Assembly: GCA_003153475.1 (NCBI GenBank)
Contig: PLYT01000006.1
Span: 1 to 57,474, forward strand
Length of the DNA stretch: 57,474 nt
Source of the DNA: Betaproteobacteria bacterium
Lineage (GTDB): Bacteria; Pseudomonadota; Gammaproteobacteria; Burkholderiales; Casimicrobiaceae
Direction of reading: 5' to 3'
Below the pieces are notes generated by a model, which saw nothing but the letters and a program-made list of their open reading frames with translations, had not been told where the DNA came from and ran no database searches. Positions 25,415 to 34,554 of this stretch are shown piece after piece. The translations under genes and the position numbers were made by a program. Each line of letters begins with the position of its first letter. The first letter of the stretch is position 1.

Positions 25415-26224
25415 ATGGCTCGTAAGGCGCAACGTCCAAAGTGTGGCCACTGGGACGTGGCTGAATTTAATCAATTTATTGGGCTCACACGCGAATCAAC
25501 TCTTCATGCTGCAGAGTTTGGTCCGACACTTCCACAAGATTCGTTTTCGCCGCGTTGGTTGTTCGCGACCACTCTAAGTGACATCGCACGCAGCTCGGGA
25601 CGTTGGGAAGATCGCAGGTTGGAGCGGCTCAAACGGCTTCATCTCGAAGTCGAAACACATCCAGTCCACAAGGACTTGGAACAAGACGAAAACTTCCGAG
25701 AAGCCCGGCGTGTGTTTCGTCGGAAAGTGGATCAAAGGATTGCTCGCTATTGTGACCCCTACGCCGAGTTCCGATTTCTTAACACGGTCGTTGGCATAGT
25801 TGTTAGCCACGCGCGGCACCCCAACTTCATTCCCAAGTTCCCCTCGCGCGAAACCGCACGAATGGCGCGCAGCTATGCCCTTAAGCTGCTGGCTACAATG
25901 GAAGATGGCATCAGACTCCCGGACTGGCGCGAGGACGGGATCTTACGCGCTGGCCTCATTGGTCTCGCTGCTCGCATAGAGACGGACTTGCTCGCACAAG
26001 GTGAACGCAAGCCAAGATCGGACGACTCCGCGTCTCAGCGTTGGTATTTGGTGGGTCTCGCTCGCCAGCTTCTCGAAGACTTCGAACAGGCCTCGCCAAA
26101 GATCATATCGGCAGTCGCCGCAATGATGGGATTTATGCCAGACAGCTCGACGATCGGGCGCTACGTGCGAGAAGCCAAGCGCAAGAACTCTATTGAGTCC
26201 GCCAAGCGCGATACCGTCAGTTAG
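25415..26224 (+). CDS. hypothetical protein (269 aa)
   Basis: I do not recognise this protein. It begins at ATG 25415 after a good ribosome binding site (AAGGGGG). It is soluble, rich in Arg/Glu and predicted largely helical (for example LERLKRLHLEVETHP and ETARMARSYALKLLATMED). The sequence has no cysteine pairs and no obvious catalytic motif. It sits between the integrase/HEPN-like pair and alpA in the same orientation. Confidence 0.75.
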   Translation: MARKAQRPKCGHWDVAEFNQFIGLTRESTLHAAEFGPTLPQDSFSPRWLFATTLSDIARSSGRWEDRRLERLKRLHLEVETHPVHKDLEQDENFREARRVFRRKVDQRIARYCDPYAEFRFLNTVVGIVVSHARHPNFIPKFPSRETARMARSYALKLLATMEDGIRLPDWREDGILRAGLIGLAARIETDLLAQGERKPRSDDSASQRWYLVGLARQLLEDFEQASPKIISAVAAMMGFMPDSSTIGRYVREAKRKNSIESAKRDTVS

Positions 26225-26368
26225 CAAGGCAAAATCAGCGTTAGCTGAGCGGGTGCGAAAGCGGGCAAATCCACGTTGTTCTGCTGCGCCCTTTACTCGC
26301 ATCTAATGCGACGATTTCGCTCATGTTCCCGGCTAGGCCCGAGGGAACTCAACAGGAGCGATAGATAA

Positions 26369-26587
26369 ATGGCCGAGCAAATTCGCGATACACCGACAAT
26401 CCTTCGGCGCAAGCAAGTCGAAGCCCGGACCGGCCTTAGCCGCTCGACAATCTACCTTCGGGTTAATCAAGGAACATTTCCAAAGCCTGTAAACCTGGGC
26501 GCCCGGGCCGTTGGATGGATTGAATCTGAAATATCTGATTGGCTGACCCATCGAATCGAAGCAAGCCGCACCGCAGGCGCACAATGA
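26369..26587 (+). CDS. alpA: AlpA-family regulator / excisionase-like protein
   Basis: A 72-residue MerR-like winged-helix protein of the AlpA family. Key features are ILRRKQVEARTGLSRSTIYL (helix-turn-helix) and FPKPVNLGARAVGWIESEI (wing), then SDWLTHRI. AlpA proteins activate or direct excision by P4-type integrases. AGGAGCG lies eight bases before ATG 26369. The next gene starts inside its stop (ATGA), so the two are coupled. Confidence 0.93.
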   Translation: MAEQIRDTPTILRRKQVEARTGLSRSTIYLRVNQGTFPKPVNLGARAVGWIESEISDWLTHRIEASRTAGAQ

Positions 26588-27006
26588 GTGCCCTAGAAAC
26601 TGAAGCCTCGTGGTCTGGCAGAGGAGATATGCCGGAAGCGATTGCATATGCAAGCGGCGACGCAAACATGTCCGACTCCTTCGCGTTCGCGCAACGGCGG
26701 CGGCTACCTGCGTTCGGCCGTGCGATCCGGGCAAACCTGCTAGCCGGCAAACGCCCTAAGATTGGCGGCGGATGCGTATGCATCGTCACGGACTGGACGA
26801 TCCGAACGCCCCTGGCGCAAATGGTATGCGAATCGAGCATCGCGGCCGGGTCGTGGGACCTGACTTTCCTTGCTGGCGTCGAAGTTCTGTTGCTGACCCG
26901 CGCGCCAGACGTGGCGCAGGCCGAAACATTGCGCAAGGCCCTGCTGGACGCCGGCAGCCCGCTTGTCTCGCTGCACGTTGTGCCAGAGACCAACTGTGGC
27001 GGCTAA
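26584..27006 (+). CDS. hypothetical protein in the alpA-repA module
   Basis: A 140-residue protein with no recognised domain. ATG 26584 overlaps the alpA stop (ATGA). The centre (GGGCVCIVTDWTIRTPLAQM) and the following LTFLAGVEVLLLTRAPD and ALLDAGSPLVSLHVV suggest an alternating beta/alpha fold. Genes in this position between alpA and repA are common in proteobacterial islands, but their role is unknown. Its end overlaps the likely start of the ATPase gene. Confidence 0.75.
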   Translation: MSALETEASWSGRGDMPEAIAYASGDANMSDSFAFAQRRRLPAFGRAIRANLLAGKRPKIGGGCVCIVTDWTIRTPLAQMVCESSIAAGSWDLTFLAGVEVLLLTRAPDVAQAETLRKALLDAGSPLVSLHVVPETNCGG

Positions 27007-28339
27007 CTCGTTGTGGCGAGAAGCAACGCCCGCGGAATTGACAGCAACCGCGCGCGGGCAGGAACGCGCCCGAGAGGACGGCAAGTCGTCGCCGGTATCC
27101 GAACCACAACCGGCGGCACGGAACGCCACGGCGGCCAATACGACGACAGTATCATCGTATTTGACGCATAGGTGTGTCGCCGACGTGACGGCCGTGCCGA
27201 TTCGCTGGCTGTGGCCGGGGCGTATCGCACGAGGCAAGGTAACGCTGATCGCTGGGCATCCAGGTCTTGGCAAGAGTCAACTGACCCTGAATCTCGCGGC
27301 GGTTGTGTCCACCGGGGGGCGCTGGCCGGCGGATGGCAAGCGAAGCGAGCGCGGATCCGTTGTGATCCTCTCTGCCGAGGACGACGTGGGCGACACAATC
27401 AAACCGCGCCTAGAAGCTGCCGGTGCCGACGTGACCCGCTGTCATGTAGTGGACGCAGTGCGTGACGTTGATGGTGCAGGCGCGATCTATTTACGCGCTT
27501 TTAGCCTGGCGGCCGACGTGGCGCGACTCGAGGCCCTTCTCGCGGAGTTGGGCGACGTCGCGCTGGTCGGCATCGACCCCCTGACGGCATATCTTGGTGA
27601 CGCCGATTCGCACAAGAACGCGGAAGTTCGCGGCCTACTCGCGCCGCTCAGCGAAATGGCGGCGCGACGCGGCGTTGCAGTGGTCTGTGTGTCCCACCTA
27701 AACAAGGGCGGCTCTAGCGAGGCGCTTCTGCGGGTGAGCGGATCGCTGGGATTCGTCGCGGCGGCACGCGCGGCGTTTATTGTGACCAAAGACGCCGATA
27801 ACCCGGCACGTCGGCTCTTCCTGCCGCTTAAGAACAACCTAAGTAGCGACGAGACCGGCCTGGCATTCGCGGTCGAGCCATGCCAACTCGCGAGCGGAAT
27901 CGAAACGTCGAGAATCTTGTGGGAGTCGGCGCCCGTGACCGTGACAGCAGACGACGCGATGGCACCGGTCGAAGCGACGGCCGAACGCACGGAAATCGCC
28001 GACGCATCCGATTGGTTGCGTGACCTGCTGGCGACGGGCCCCGTTGAGGCGCGTGAGGTCCTTCGGCTGGCCGGACAGCAAGGATTCAACGCTCGCATGG
28101 CCCAGCGGGCGCGGCAGCGGATCGGAGCAACGACCCGGCGCGAGGGGTTCGGCAAGGGTTCGCGTGTCCTTTGGTCTATCCCCATAGATGACAAGTCAAG
28201 CATAGACGACACGACGGAAATGCTGTCGCCTATGCGTCCCGTCGTCATCTATGGAGCGGGCCCAGACGACGCGCCGAAGCCGGCGGCTGCCAGCACGGCC
28301 GATGGCGACCGGTACCGCAAGGCAAGCCGTGGCGAATGA
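26996..28339 (+). CDS. repA: RepA-like AAA ATPase / helicase of the island
   Basis: A 447-residue RecA-fold ATPase (AAA_25/RepA type), as in plasmid and phage replicative helicases. Walker A is GHPGLGKSQLT, Walker B is VALVGIDPLTAYLG, and VVCVSHLNKGG contains a typical sensor region. The C-terminal 120 residues look like a winged-helix extension (SDWLRDLLATGPVEAREVLR). GTG 26996 is chosen because it overlaps the previous gene and comes before the conserved part. TTG 26963 or TTG 27011 are alternatives. It could support replication of the excised element. Confidence 0.85.
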   Translation: MAANSLWREATPAELTATARGQERAREDGKSSPVSEPQPAARNATAANTTTVSSYLTHRCVADVTAVPIRWLWPGRIARGKVTLIAGHPGLGKSQLTLNLAAVVSTGGRWPADGKRSERGSVVILSAEDDVGDTIKPRLEAAGADVTRCHVVDAVRDVDGAGAIYLRAFSLAADVARLEALLAELGDVALVGIDPLTAYLGDADSHKNAEVRGLLAPLSEMAARRGVAVVCVSHLNKGGSSEALLRVSGSLGFVAAARAAFIVTKDADNPARRLFLPLKNNLSSDETGLAFAVEPCQLASGIETSRILWESAPVTVTADDAMAPVEATAERTEIADASDWLRDLLATGPVEAREVLRLAGQQGFNARMAQRARQRIGATTRREGFGKGSRVLWSIPIDDKSSIDDTTEMLSPMRPVVIYGAGPDDAPKPAAASTADGDRYRKASRGE

Positions 28340-28448
28340 TACTGACGCCCGACCCGTTTGCTTGCTACCACCTCTAGCGGCTCCCGCGCCCGTCAGGTGT
28401 AAACAATGCAGGCAAGCGCGCGCCCGCTGGGCGTCGGCCGTAGTCTAG
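28329..28448 (+). CDS. possible small CxxC protein (39 aa)
   Basis: GTG 28329 overlaps the end of the ATPase gene and opens a 39-residue frame with C11 and a CKQC pair (VRCKQCRQARARW). The composition (basic, one cysteine pair) fits a minimal zinc-knuckle protein. The evidence is only the position and the cysteine pattern; no good ribosome binding site is visible. Confidence 0.3.
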   Translation: MANDTDARPVCLLPPLAAPAPVRCKQCRQARARWASAVV

Positions 28449-28496
28449 AAGTAGACCAGAACAGACAGCGAGTTAGCCAAAGGATTTCGATAAAAA

Positions 28497-29132
28497 ATGG
28501 GCGGATGGGGCAGCGGGCGGCCAGGACGGCGCGACGTGATTGAACGCCGGTTGCGGTTGGATGTGCGCGTGTTTCGTCGCAATGGCTGGCTGGTCGCGGG
28601 CCGAGCCGGCACGCTGTACTGGTCGGGGTACGGCGAGCAAACGGCATCGGTCAGATTTACGACGCACGGCGATGCTGTGGTTCTGGAGTACACGACGAAG
28701 GATGAAAACGGTCAGGCGGTCCCGGTGCAGATCGATGTGCCGATCCGGCGCTTGCCGTGCCGGTTCGGCGGGCATCGGCATTACTGGAAGTGCCCACGAT
28801 GTGTTCGGTGGTGCGAAGTTCTGGCGGCTGACTTGAGTTGCCGCGGTTGGGCTTGCCGACAATGTCTGCGGCTGCGCTACGCCTGCCAGGGCCTTGCGCC
28901 AGCAGTTCGGGTGCAGCAGCGCGCGCACAGGATGTTCGAGCGACTGGGGGGGAACGCGGACTATGTCATGAAACCACGCTGGATGCGATGGCGCACGTTC
29001 AATCGCCTTGTGGCTCAAGCGCAGGACTTCGATGCGATGGCAGACAAGCTGTTCGCAGTTGACTGCATGAATCGCTTCGGCATGTTGCCCGATGATCTGG
29101 CCGAATGGGTAGTGAAGCCGCGTGGCCGCTAA
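28497..29132 (+). CDS. zinc-ribbon protein of GWGSGR type
   Basis: A 211-residue protein starting MGGWGSGRPG, an N-terminus common among accessory proteins of proteobacterial islands. I know no assigned function. The first 90 residues look beta-rich (VRFTTHGDAVVLEY). Residues about 100-125 hold two cysteine pairs (KCPRCVRWC and WACRQCLRLRYACQG), consistent with a zinc ribbon. The C-terminus is basic and helical (MKPRWMRWRTFNRLV). The layout suggests nucleic-acid binding. It follows the ATPase in the same direction. Confidence 0.75.
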   Translation: MGGWGSGRPGRRDVIERRLRLDVRVFRRNGWLVAGRAGTLYWSGYGEQTASVRFTTHGDAVVLEYTTKDENGQAVPVQIDVPIRRLPCRFGGHRHYWKCPRCVRWCEVLAADLSCRGWACRQCLRLRYACQGLAPAVRVQQRAHRMFERLGGNADYVMKPRWMRWRTFNRLVAQAQDFDAMADKLFAVDCMNRFGMLPDDLAEWVVKPRGR

Positions 29133-29194
29133 CGACTGGGCACACGCCGTATGCGCGCGTAGTAGCGCCAATCACAGCAAATGGAGACCGACGA

Positions 29195-29404
29195 ATGACG
29201 CAGAAGAACGAATTGACAATTACCGCGACCGAAACGCTGGAGCTGCGCACCCTAGCGATGAGGCTGCAAACTGATCTGGCGCGCTTTGGCGACCGATGGG
29301 CGCGACGGCAGCCGTGCTCGCGTGGACCGGTGCCGGATGCGGATGCGCGCCTGGCGATGCTCGCGACCCGCTTTGTCCAAATCCTTCAAAAGGAGCTTGA
29401 GTAG
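29195..29404 (+). CDS. small hypothetical protein (69 aa)
   Basis: Begins at ATG 29195 after a GGAGACC ribosome binding site. It is helical and Arg/Leu-rich (LTITATETLELRTLAMRLQ), with LAMLATRFVQILQKELE at the end. I do not recognise it. It is the last gene of the integrase/alpA/repA module before the composition changes. The 199 bases after it show no gene or structure that I can support. Confidence 0.6.
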   Translation: MTQKNELTITATETLELRTLAMRLQTDLARFGDRWARRQPCSRGPVPDADARLAMLATRFVQILQKELE

Positions 29405-29603
29405 CACCGCGGTCGATTTCGGCCACATTCGACGCCGTTTAAGCTGGGCATTCCCTCATAGCCTTGGGCACATTCCTTGCATCGTCGATTCGATGTCGGT
29501 TGAAGAGAGACATGGATAGCTATCGGTGTCGCTGCTAGTCAGTAAGTGACGTGCCAGTGCAAGTTCCTGTACTTGGCGCTGTCGGCGACTACGGGGGGGG
29601 CGA

Positions 29604-32177
29604 ATGAAAACAACACTACTCCACCTGGGCGGTGAGGCGCTGCTTATTGCCCTTACTACCCTTGCAGCGCTTGCAGCGAACAATCTCGGGGCGACCGAAA
29701 AGACCGACGCAGTCCGAGAACTGCGCGGTACGGTCGAGAGGGACAAGCAGCTGGACACTTGGACCTTTCGGTTCAAGATCGAAGGGCGAACTACGTCCAC
29801 AAGAACCGTCGATGCAGTAGCGGCCGACATCCAGCAAGTGACCGGGCTGCCGCTTCAATGGGTGCGCTCCAACTCGCATGGCGTCGTGGAGTTTTCGTCA
29901 GCTCAGCCGATGTCGTGGGATAACGCTGCTGTAATCCGTTCAGCTATTCACACTCTCGATTACGTCGCTGGTGGTGTCAGGGCATCACCGAGTAATGCAG
30001 CAAATGCGTCCGTAGAGTCGCAGTCGGCAACACCAAGCTCCCGCGAGGCTCCTGGCTTCATTGTTAAACCTCAATGGACGTCCGCATCAGGGGTAACTGG
30101 CGACGTGGTGCCCTCCGACGTTCTGCAAGCATTGGAGCAAGCCGCCGAGCAGCCGATCGTGGAAGTACAGAGAATAGCCGGAGGTATGGTTGTCCTTCGC
30201 TTCGCCTACACGGTATCAGAGCCAGCTCTCACCGATATTGAAACAAGGCTGATGGCGACGGGCTTGGTTGAGTGGGCACAGCCAGACGAAGTAGTTCAAC
30301 ACAGCCTTGTCCCAAATGACTCGCTGTACGGCTTTCAGTGGAACCTCTGGTCTTCCACGGGTGGGATCAATGCGCCAATGGCGTGGGATTTCACAACGGG
30401 ATCGGCGAGCGTCGTGGTCGCGGTCATCGATACCGGTGCGCTTTTTGCGCATCCCGACCTTGCTGGCCGGTTCATACAGGGTTACGACACGATCACCGAC
30501 CATTCCAGATCTCGGGATAGCAGTAGTCCTAATTCCGATGCTAGCGACAAGGGAGATTGGCAAGAGGTGGGCGATTGCGGAAACAATGCTTTTAGATCGA
30601 GTACTTGGCATGGCACGCACGTCGCCGGAATCATTGGCGCGGCATCCTCAAACGGACTTGGCATTTCGGGCATTGACTGGAGCGTTCGCATCCAGCCCGT
30701 TCGAGTGTTGGGACGATGTGGTGGGACGCTAAGTGACATCATAAATGGCATGGAGTGGGCAGTCGGCTTGCCTGTGCCGGGACTTGCTACGAATCCTACT
30801 CCGGCACGTATTCTCAATATGAGCCTTGGCAGCACGGTTCCAAGCCAACAGTGCTCACCTGCCTATCAAACCGCCGTTGACGATGTAAGTGCTGCCGGCG
30901 GATTGATCATCGTCGCAGCCGGCAACAATGCCCCCACGGGGGTCGGGGAAGCTGGCTTTTACCAACCCAGTGGCTGTGCCGGTGTAATTGCCGTCGGTGC
31001 CACAGACCCTTTCGGGATGCGCGCCCCATATTCGGATTACAGCACCCAGTTCGTGGTCGATCTTTCCGCCCCAGGGGGAGCCCAGTCCTCTCAAAACGAC
31101 CCCAATGGGGTGTTGTCAACTCTTGATACAGGGATTCGCACGCCGGAAGGCCCGACGTATCGGTACTACCAGGGCACTAGTCAGGCGACTCCGCACGTAT
31201 CTGGCGTGGCTGCTTTGCTACTCGCAGCTAATTCATCGCTAACAAACCGCCAAATCTATTGGACGATGATAGATACAACGCGCGACTTCAATCCGCTATC
31301 GATCTGCTATCGCACATTCCTATGCGGCTGGGGAATTCTGAATGCGCACGCTGCGCTATTGCGCGCCACGACAGCGCCCGCGAATGGTCCAACCTTTGTG
31401 ACCATCCGCTCGTCTGCAAACCCGTCGCTGCCAGGCCAAGCGTTTACCATTTCCGCCACGGTGTCCCCTTCCAATGTTACGGGGACGGTGACCTATTATC
31501 TCGGCGGCAATCCCCTGCCTGGCTGCACTAGTCTTGCACTATCTCAGGGTTCAACGGGATGCTCCTTCACGAATTACCCCGCGAATCCTGTCGGTTACCA
31601 GGTTCAGGTTCTCTTTGATGGCGACTACACTCACCATTGGGCATGGTCGCCAACGCTGACTCAATTTGTTAGCGCGTCCGGCGGCGGAGCGCCGACTGCT
31701 GAAGCAGTCGAGTATTACTACGCGCCATGGAACTACTACTTCGAGACCTCGTTCCCGGACGAGATCGCAGCGCTGGACGGCGGAGCCTTTGGAGGCGTGT
31801 GGCAGCGTACCGGCCAAACGTTCAATATCTGGCCCGAGCCGGGCGCTTCAGGGTCACCGACTTGTAGATTCTTTAGCACGACATTCGCGCCGAAGAGTTC
31901 GCACTTCTACACCCCCGTCCCTGCGGAGTGTGCGGCGGTCAAGACCAATCCAAACTGGGAGTTTGAATCCATCGCGTTCTACATCGCGCTGGCGGACGCC
32001 AACGGCAATTGTGCGGTGGGAACTCGCCCACTCTACCGGTTCTACAACAATGGGATGGGCGGAGCGCCCAATCATCGGTACACGACCAGCCCGACCATCT
32101 TCAATGAAATGGTTGCGCAGGGTTGGACCTTTGAGGGTAACCCGAATACGAAAGTGTTTGCGTGTGTGCCTCAATGA
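29604..32177 (+). CDS. secreted subtilase (S8) with Ig-like and DUF5648 domains
   Basis: An 857-residue serine protease. The N-terminus is hydrophobic (LGGEALLIALTTLAALAA) and probably a signal peptide. A propeptide-like region runs to about 230. The subtilisin catalytic triad is complete: D276 (AVIDTG), H336 (WHGTHVAG) and S526 (GTSQATPHVSG). A bacterial Ig-like domain (about 595-690) and a C-terminal DUF5648 domain follow (LYRFYNNGMGGAPNHRYTT). Such tails are usual on surface or secreted proteases that bind peptidoglycan or sugars. It has lower GC than the core genes. The gene has its own G-rich ribosome binding site and a 199-base leader. Confidence 0.9.
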   Translation: MKTTLLHLGGEALLIALTTLAALAANNLGATEKTDAVRELRGTVERDKQLDTWTFRFKIEGRTTSTRTVDAVAADIQQVTGLPLQWVRSNSHGVVEFSSAQPMSWDNAAVIRSAIHTLDYVAGGVRASPSNAANASVESQSATPSSREAPGFIVKPQWTSASGVTGDVVPSDVLQALEQAAEQPIVEVQRIAGGMVVLRFAYTVSEPALTDIETRLMATGLVEWAQPDEVVQHSLVPNDSLYGFQWNLWSSTGGINAPMAWDFTTGSASVVVAVIDTGALFAHPDLAGRFIQGYDTITDHSRSRDSSSPNSDASDKGDWQEVGDCGNNAFRSSTWHGTHVAGIIGAASSNGLGISGIDWSVRIQPVRVLGRCGGTLSDIINGMEWAVGLPVPGLATNPTPARILNMSLGSTVPSQQCSPAYQTAVDDVSAAGGLIIVAAGNNAPTGVGEAGFYQPSGCAGVIAVGATDPFGMRAPYSDYSTQFVVDLSAPGGAQSSQNDPNGVLSTLDTGIRTPEGPTYRYYQGTSQATPHVSGVAALLLAANSSLTNRQIYWTMIDTTRDFNPLSICYRTFLCGWGILNAHAALLRATTAPANGPTFVTIRSSANPSLPGQAFTISATVSPSNVTGTVTYYLGGNPLPGCTSLALSQGSTGCSFTNYPANPVGYQVQVLFDGDYTHHWAWSPTLTQFVSASGGGAPTAEAVEYYYAPWNYYFETSFPDEIAALDGGAFGGVWQRTGQTFNIWPEPGASGSPTCRFFSTTFAPKSSHFYTPVPAECAAVKTNPNWEFESIAFYIALADANGNCAVGTRPLYRFYNNGMGGAPNHRYTTSPTIFNEMVAQGWTFEGNPNTKVFACVPQ

Positions 32178-32290
32178 TTAGTCGGACTTGCTCCACTTCC
32201 AAGTTCCGATCATTGGTATTTGAATCTTGCGATTTTTCGCAGGCAGTCGTGGAGGTCGAGCGCTTTCGGCACCTACGATGAGGACGCACC

Positions 32291-33991
32291 ATGACGACCA
32301 GCAGGTTTAAAAAATCCTCTTGGCAGCCAATACCGGAGGCGCTTGCTTCACTGCATCCTCTTTATGGAATGGGAGGCGTCGTCTGCTATTTCGCCGGCTA
32401 CCTGATACTTTGTTTAGTGGTATCGATTTGGTCATTGTTCTGGCTATATGGCGCTACCGATTACTATGCGAATTATGGTCATGCTAGCGATTTCGCGCGC
32501 GCCACGGCAGCAGTGTGGGCCGAGCTTGTCGGCTATGTCGTAATCCTGGGACTTCTCCTAACGCGTTCCCGACATTTCATTGTGGCCGCTCTCATAATCG
32601 TTCTTGCTTGTATCGTTCTGAGTTTGGTTGGAACAGCGAACATTGACGTCGCGATGAGGGCGATGGATGCTACTTATTCGAAAACCCCATGGTGGCCTGG
32701 CATACTGTTTCTCTTTCTATTGCCGGTTTACACATCGCGGCGTATTCGCGTGACGACGCGGCATGAAGTGCTGAAGGACGATCCCATACTAAACGTCGTT
32801 CAGGACCCAGGAGAAGTAACAGACACTTCAGTGTTGGCGGCCGTAGTCGAGAAACAGTGCTCCCAGCCAACTGCCCCAGGATTTGGAACCCACCATGCTC
32901 CGCTCTCGTCGTCGACGATAGGCGCTGAGCCGCCCACTACAACTGAGCTGGCCGCCATCGACCCGAAGGTGATTTACGCCAAGATCACCGACGAACTTGA
33001 CTCAGGCGATCTTGATAGGGCTCTGTGGACCCAGGCGTTTGCAGAGGCGGATGGGGACGCAACGAGGACACGCGCGGCATACATCCGCTATCGAGCGGTC
33101 GAACTTCGTCAGACCAACTCAAGTCTTAGGACGCCTCATCAGCAAAGCGCAGGCGATAGCAACATCGCGGAACGCGATTTCATTGTCAAGGAAGAAAAGA
33201 GAGCTTCCTCGGAACCGGACTCAGTCGCGGCCCAATCTACCGCCGGGCGAACCCAGGCGGCACGCGAAGATGAGCGTTTTCATGCCGCCGCAATAACATC
33301 CAAGGGGGCATTGGGCCCGAGGAGGGACGAACCTGCTCCTAAAGCATCGTCAGCCCCTCCAGGACGAACGCCAGTCCGGCTAGGGGCCAGCAGGGCCGCC
33401 GCGCAATCGGTTCAAGACACTGCAAAGCCGAGCGCTTCTCTGGAAGCTGGAGTCCCCGCTGCTAATCGCAAATCAGGGACGGTAATTATTGTTTTGCTCG
33501 TTGTTGGGCTCCTTGTGCTAGGCGCAATCGTGACTAATAAGACTGGAACAAGCGAAGTCCCACTGGTCGCGCAATCACGACCCCCGTCCACGCCAGCAGA
33601 AAATGTAGCGCCGCAAGGCGCCGCCCCACATGCGCCATCCCTGCCCGGGCCGACTATGGCGGAACGATTGCGCGATTATGCGGCCCATTACCCAATAATG
33701 GAGCCCGCTCATGATGACGAAACGCGCTTGGCCCGTGTGACGGGCGAGAGCAACGGCGCTGACGGCCTCCTAATATTCGAGTACGAGTTGACCGCACTGG
33801 GCCAAGAACAATATATAGCTCGTCGGCTCGCGTCGGACGAAGAACTGCGGGCTCGCATGGTTTCTGTGATGTGTGGTGACAGAGAACGTCGCGAATTTGT
33901 CGCCAGAGGTGCGCAACTCAGCACGGTTCTCCATCGCTTTCCCGATCATGACCTACTGGCTTATGTAATCAGGACTGCTGATTGCGAGTGA
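32291..33991 (+). CDS. membrane protein with DUF2569-like N-terminus
   Basis: A 566-residue protein. The first 160 residues contain four predicted membrane helices (for example VVCYFAGYLILCLVVSIWSL and VGYVVILGLLL), resembling DUF2569. A long Ala/Pro/Ser-rich soluble region follows, containing ALWTQAFAEADGDATRTRAAYIRYR, which resembles a helical repeat. A fifth helix lies near 397-415 (VIIVLLVVGLLVLGAIV), and the C-terminal 130 residues are probably periplasmic. The function is unknown. It precedes the first recognisable attC half-site, so it may be the first gene of the cassette array. Confidence 0.7.
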   Translation: MTTSRFKKSSWQPIPEALASLHPLYGMGGVVCYFAGYLILCLVVSIWSLFWLYGATDYYANYGHASDFARATAAVWAELVGYVVILGLLLTRSRHFIVAALIIVLACIVLSLVGTANIDVAMRAMDATYSKTPWWPGILFLFLLPVYTSRRIRVTTRHEVLKDDPILNVVQDPGEVTDTSVLAAVVEKQCSQPTAPGFGTHHAPLSSSTIGAEPPTTTELAAIDPKVIYAKITDELDSGDLDRALWTQAFAEADGDATRTRAAYIRYRAVELRQTNSSLRTPHQQSAGDSNIAERDFIVKEEKRASSEPDSVAAQSTAGRTQAAREDERFHAAAITSKGALGPRRDEPAPKASSAPPGRTPVRLGASRAAAQSVQDTAKPSASLEAGVPAANRKSGTVIIVLLVVGLLVLGAIVTNKTGTSEVPLVAQSRPPSTPAENVAPQGAAPHAPSLPGPTMAERLRDYAAHYPIMEPAHDDETRLARVTGESNGADGLLIFEYELTALGQEQYIARRLASDEELRARMVSVMCGDRERREFVARGAQLSTVLHRFPDHDLLAYVIRTADCE

Positions 33992-34009
33992 GCAACGGTG
34001 AAGGCAGGA

Positions 34010-34092
34010 AGCGCATTGATGCACGGTGTTTCGGTGCGGCTCGCACGGGACTGGGCCCCTTGGTGGTCGCCGGTTACTTTGGTTCGTTAGGC
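34010..34092 (+). repeat. attC site 1 (right half intact, left half decayed)
   Basis: The right half matches attC site 5 at nearly every base from GGGACTGGGCCC through GGTTAC-TTGGTTC to the recombination core GTTAGGC (34086-34092). The left half lacks a GCCTAAC-type core, so the left border is approximate. The next gene starts 13 bases after the core, the usual spacing in gene cassettes. Confidence 0.65.
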
Positions 34093-34104
34093 ATCACAAA
34101 GCGC

Positions 34105-34554
34105 ATGCGTAGCATCAATCACTACTTTCGGCCGTATGGCACCCTGGGCGGAAGTCGAGCGTCAAACATCAGGTCATTCTTCGAGCGCGTCGTTGCGGAG
34201 TTTGATCTGCGCGACGAACCGACTACGAAGCATGCACTCGAACAGGTTCTCGAATTCGATCCGAAGAAGCCACTCTGCACTTTCTGCGGAAGAGATGCCA
34301 CGCAATGGGACCATCTGATAGAGGCTTCAAGAGGCGGCGGTCACCAAATTGGAAATCTTGTGCCGGCGTGCGCGAAGTACCGATTGTTGTTCACACTTCA
34401 ATCTTGGCACTTCGATGCCGAACCGAGTAGGGGAAGTCCTTTCCATTCGTTCAACGGGGACGCGCCACCGGCGTGGCTTCTATCCTCGGTCCGACGCCAG
34501 CGTCGCAGCTCGGTCACGCGTCGCGCAGGCGCGCCAGTTACCTTGTTTCGTTAG
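34105..34554 (+). CDS. truncated HNH-type nuclease, cassette gene
   Basis: The 149-residue frame starts 13 bases after attC 1. Residues 58-92 match the first half of an HNH zinc-finger nuclease: C58-x2-C61 (LCTFCGRD), the D69-H70 pair (QWDHLIEAS) and GNLVPACAK. After CAK, family members continue with CN..K and a helix. Here the frame diverges into unrelated sequence and runs through the next attC, stopping at TAG inside the GTTAGGC core. It is probably a 3'-truncated gene whose tail is attC readthrough. Cutting activity is doubtful. Confidence 0.6.
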   Translation: MRSINHYFRPYGTLGGSRASNIRSFFERVVAEFDLRDEPTTKHALEQVLEFDPKKPLCTFCGRDATQWDHLIEASRGGGHQIGNLVPACAKYRLLFTLQSWHFDAEPSRGSPFHSFNGDAPPAWLLSSVRRQRRSSVTRRAGAPVTLFR

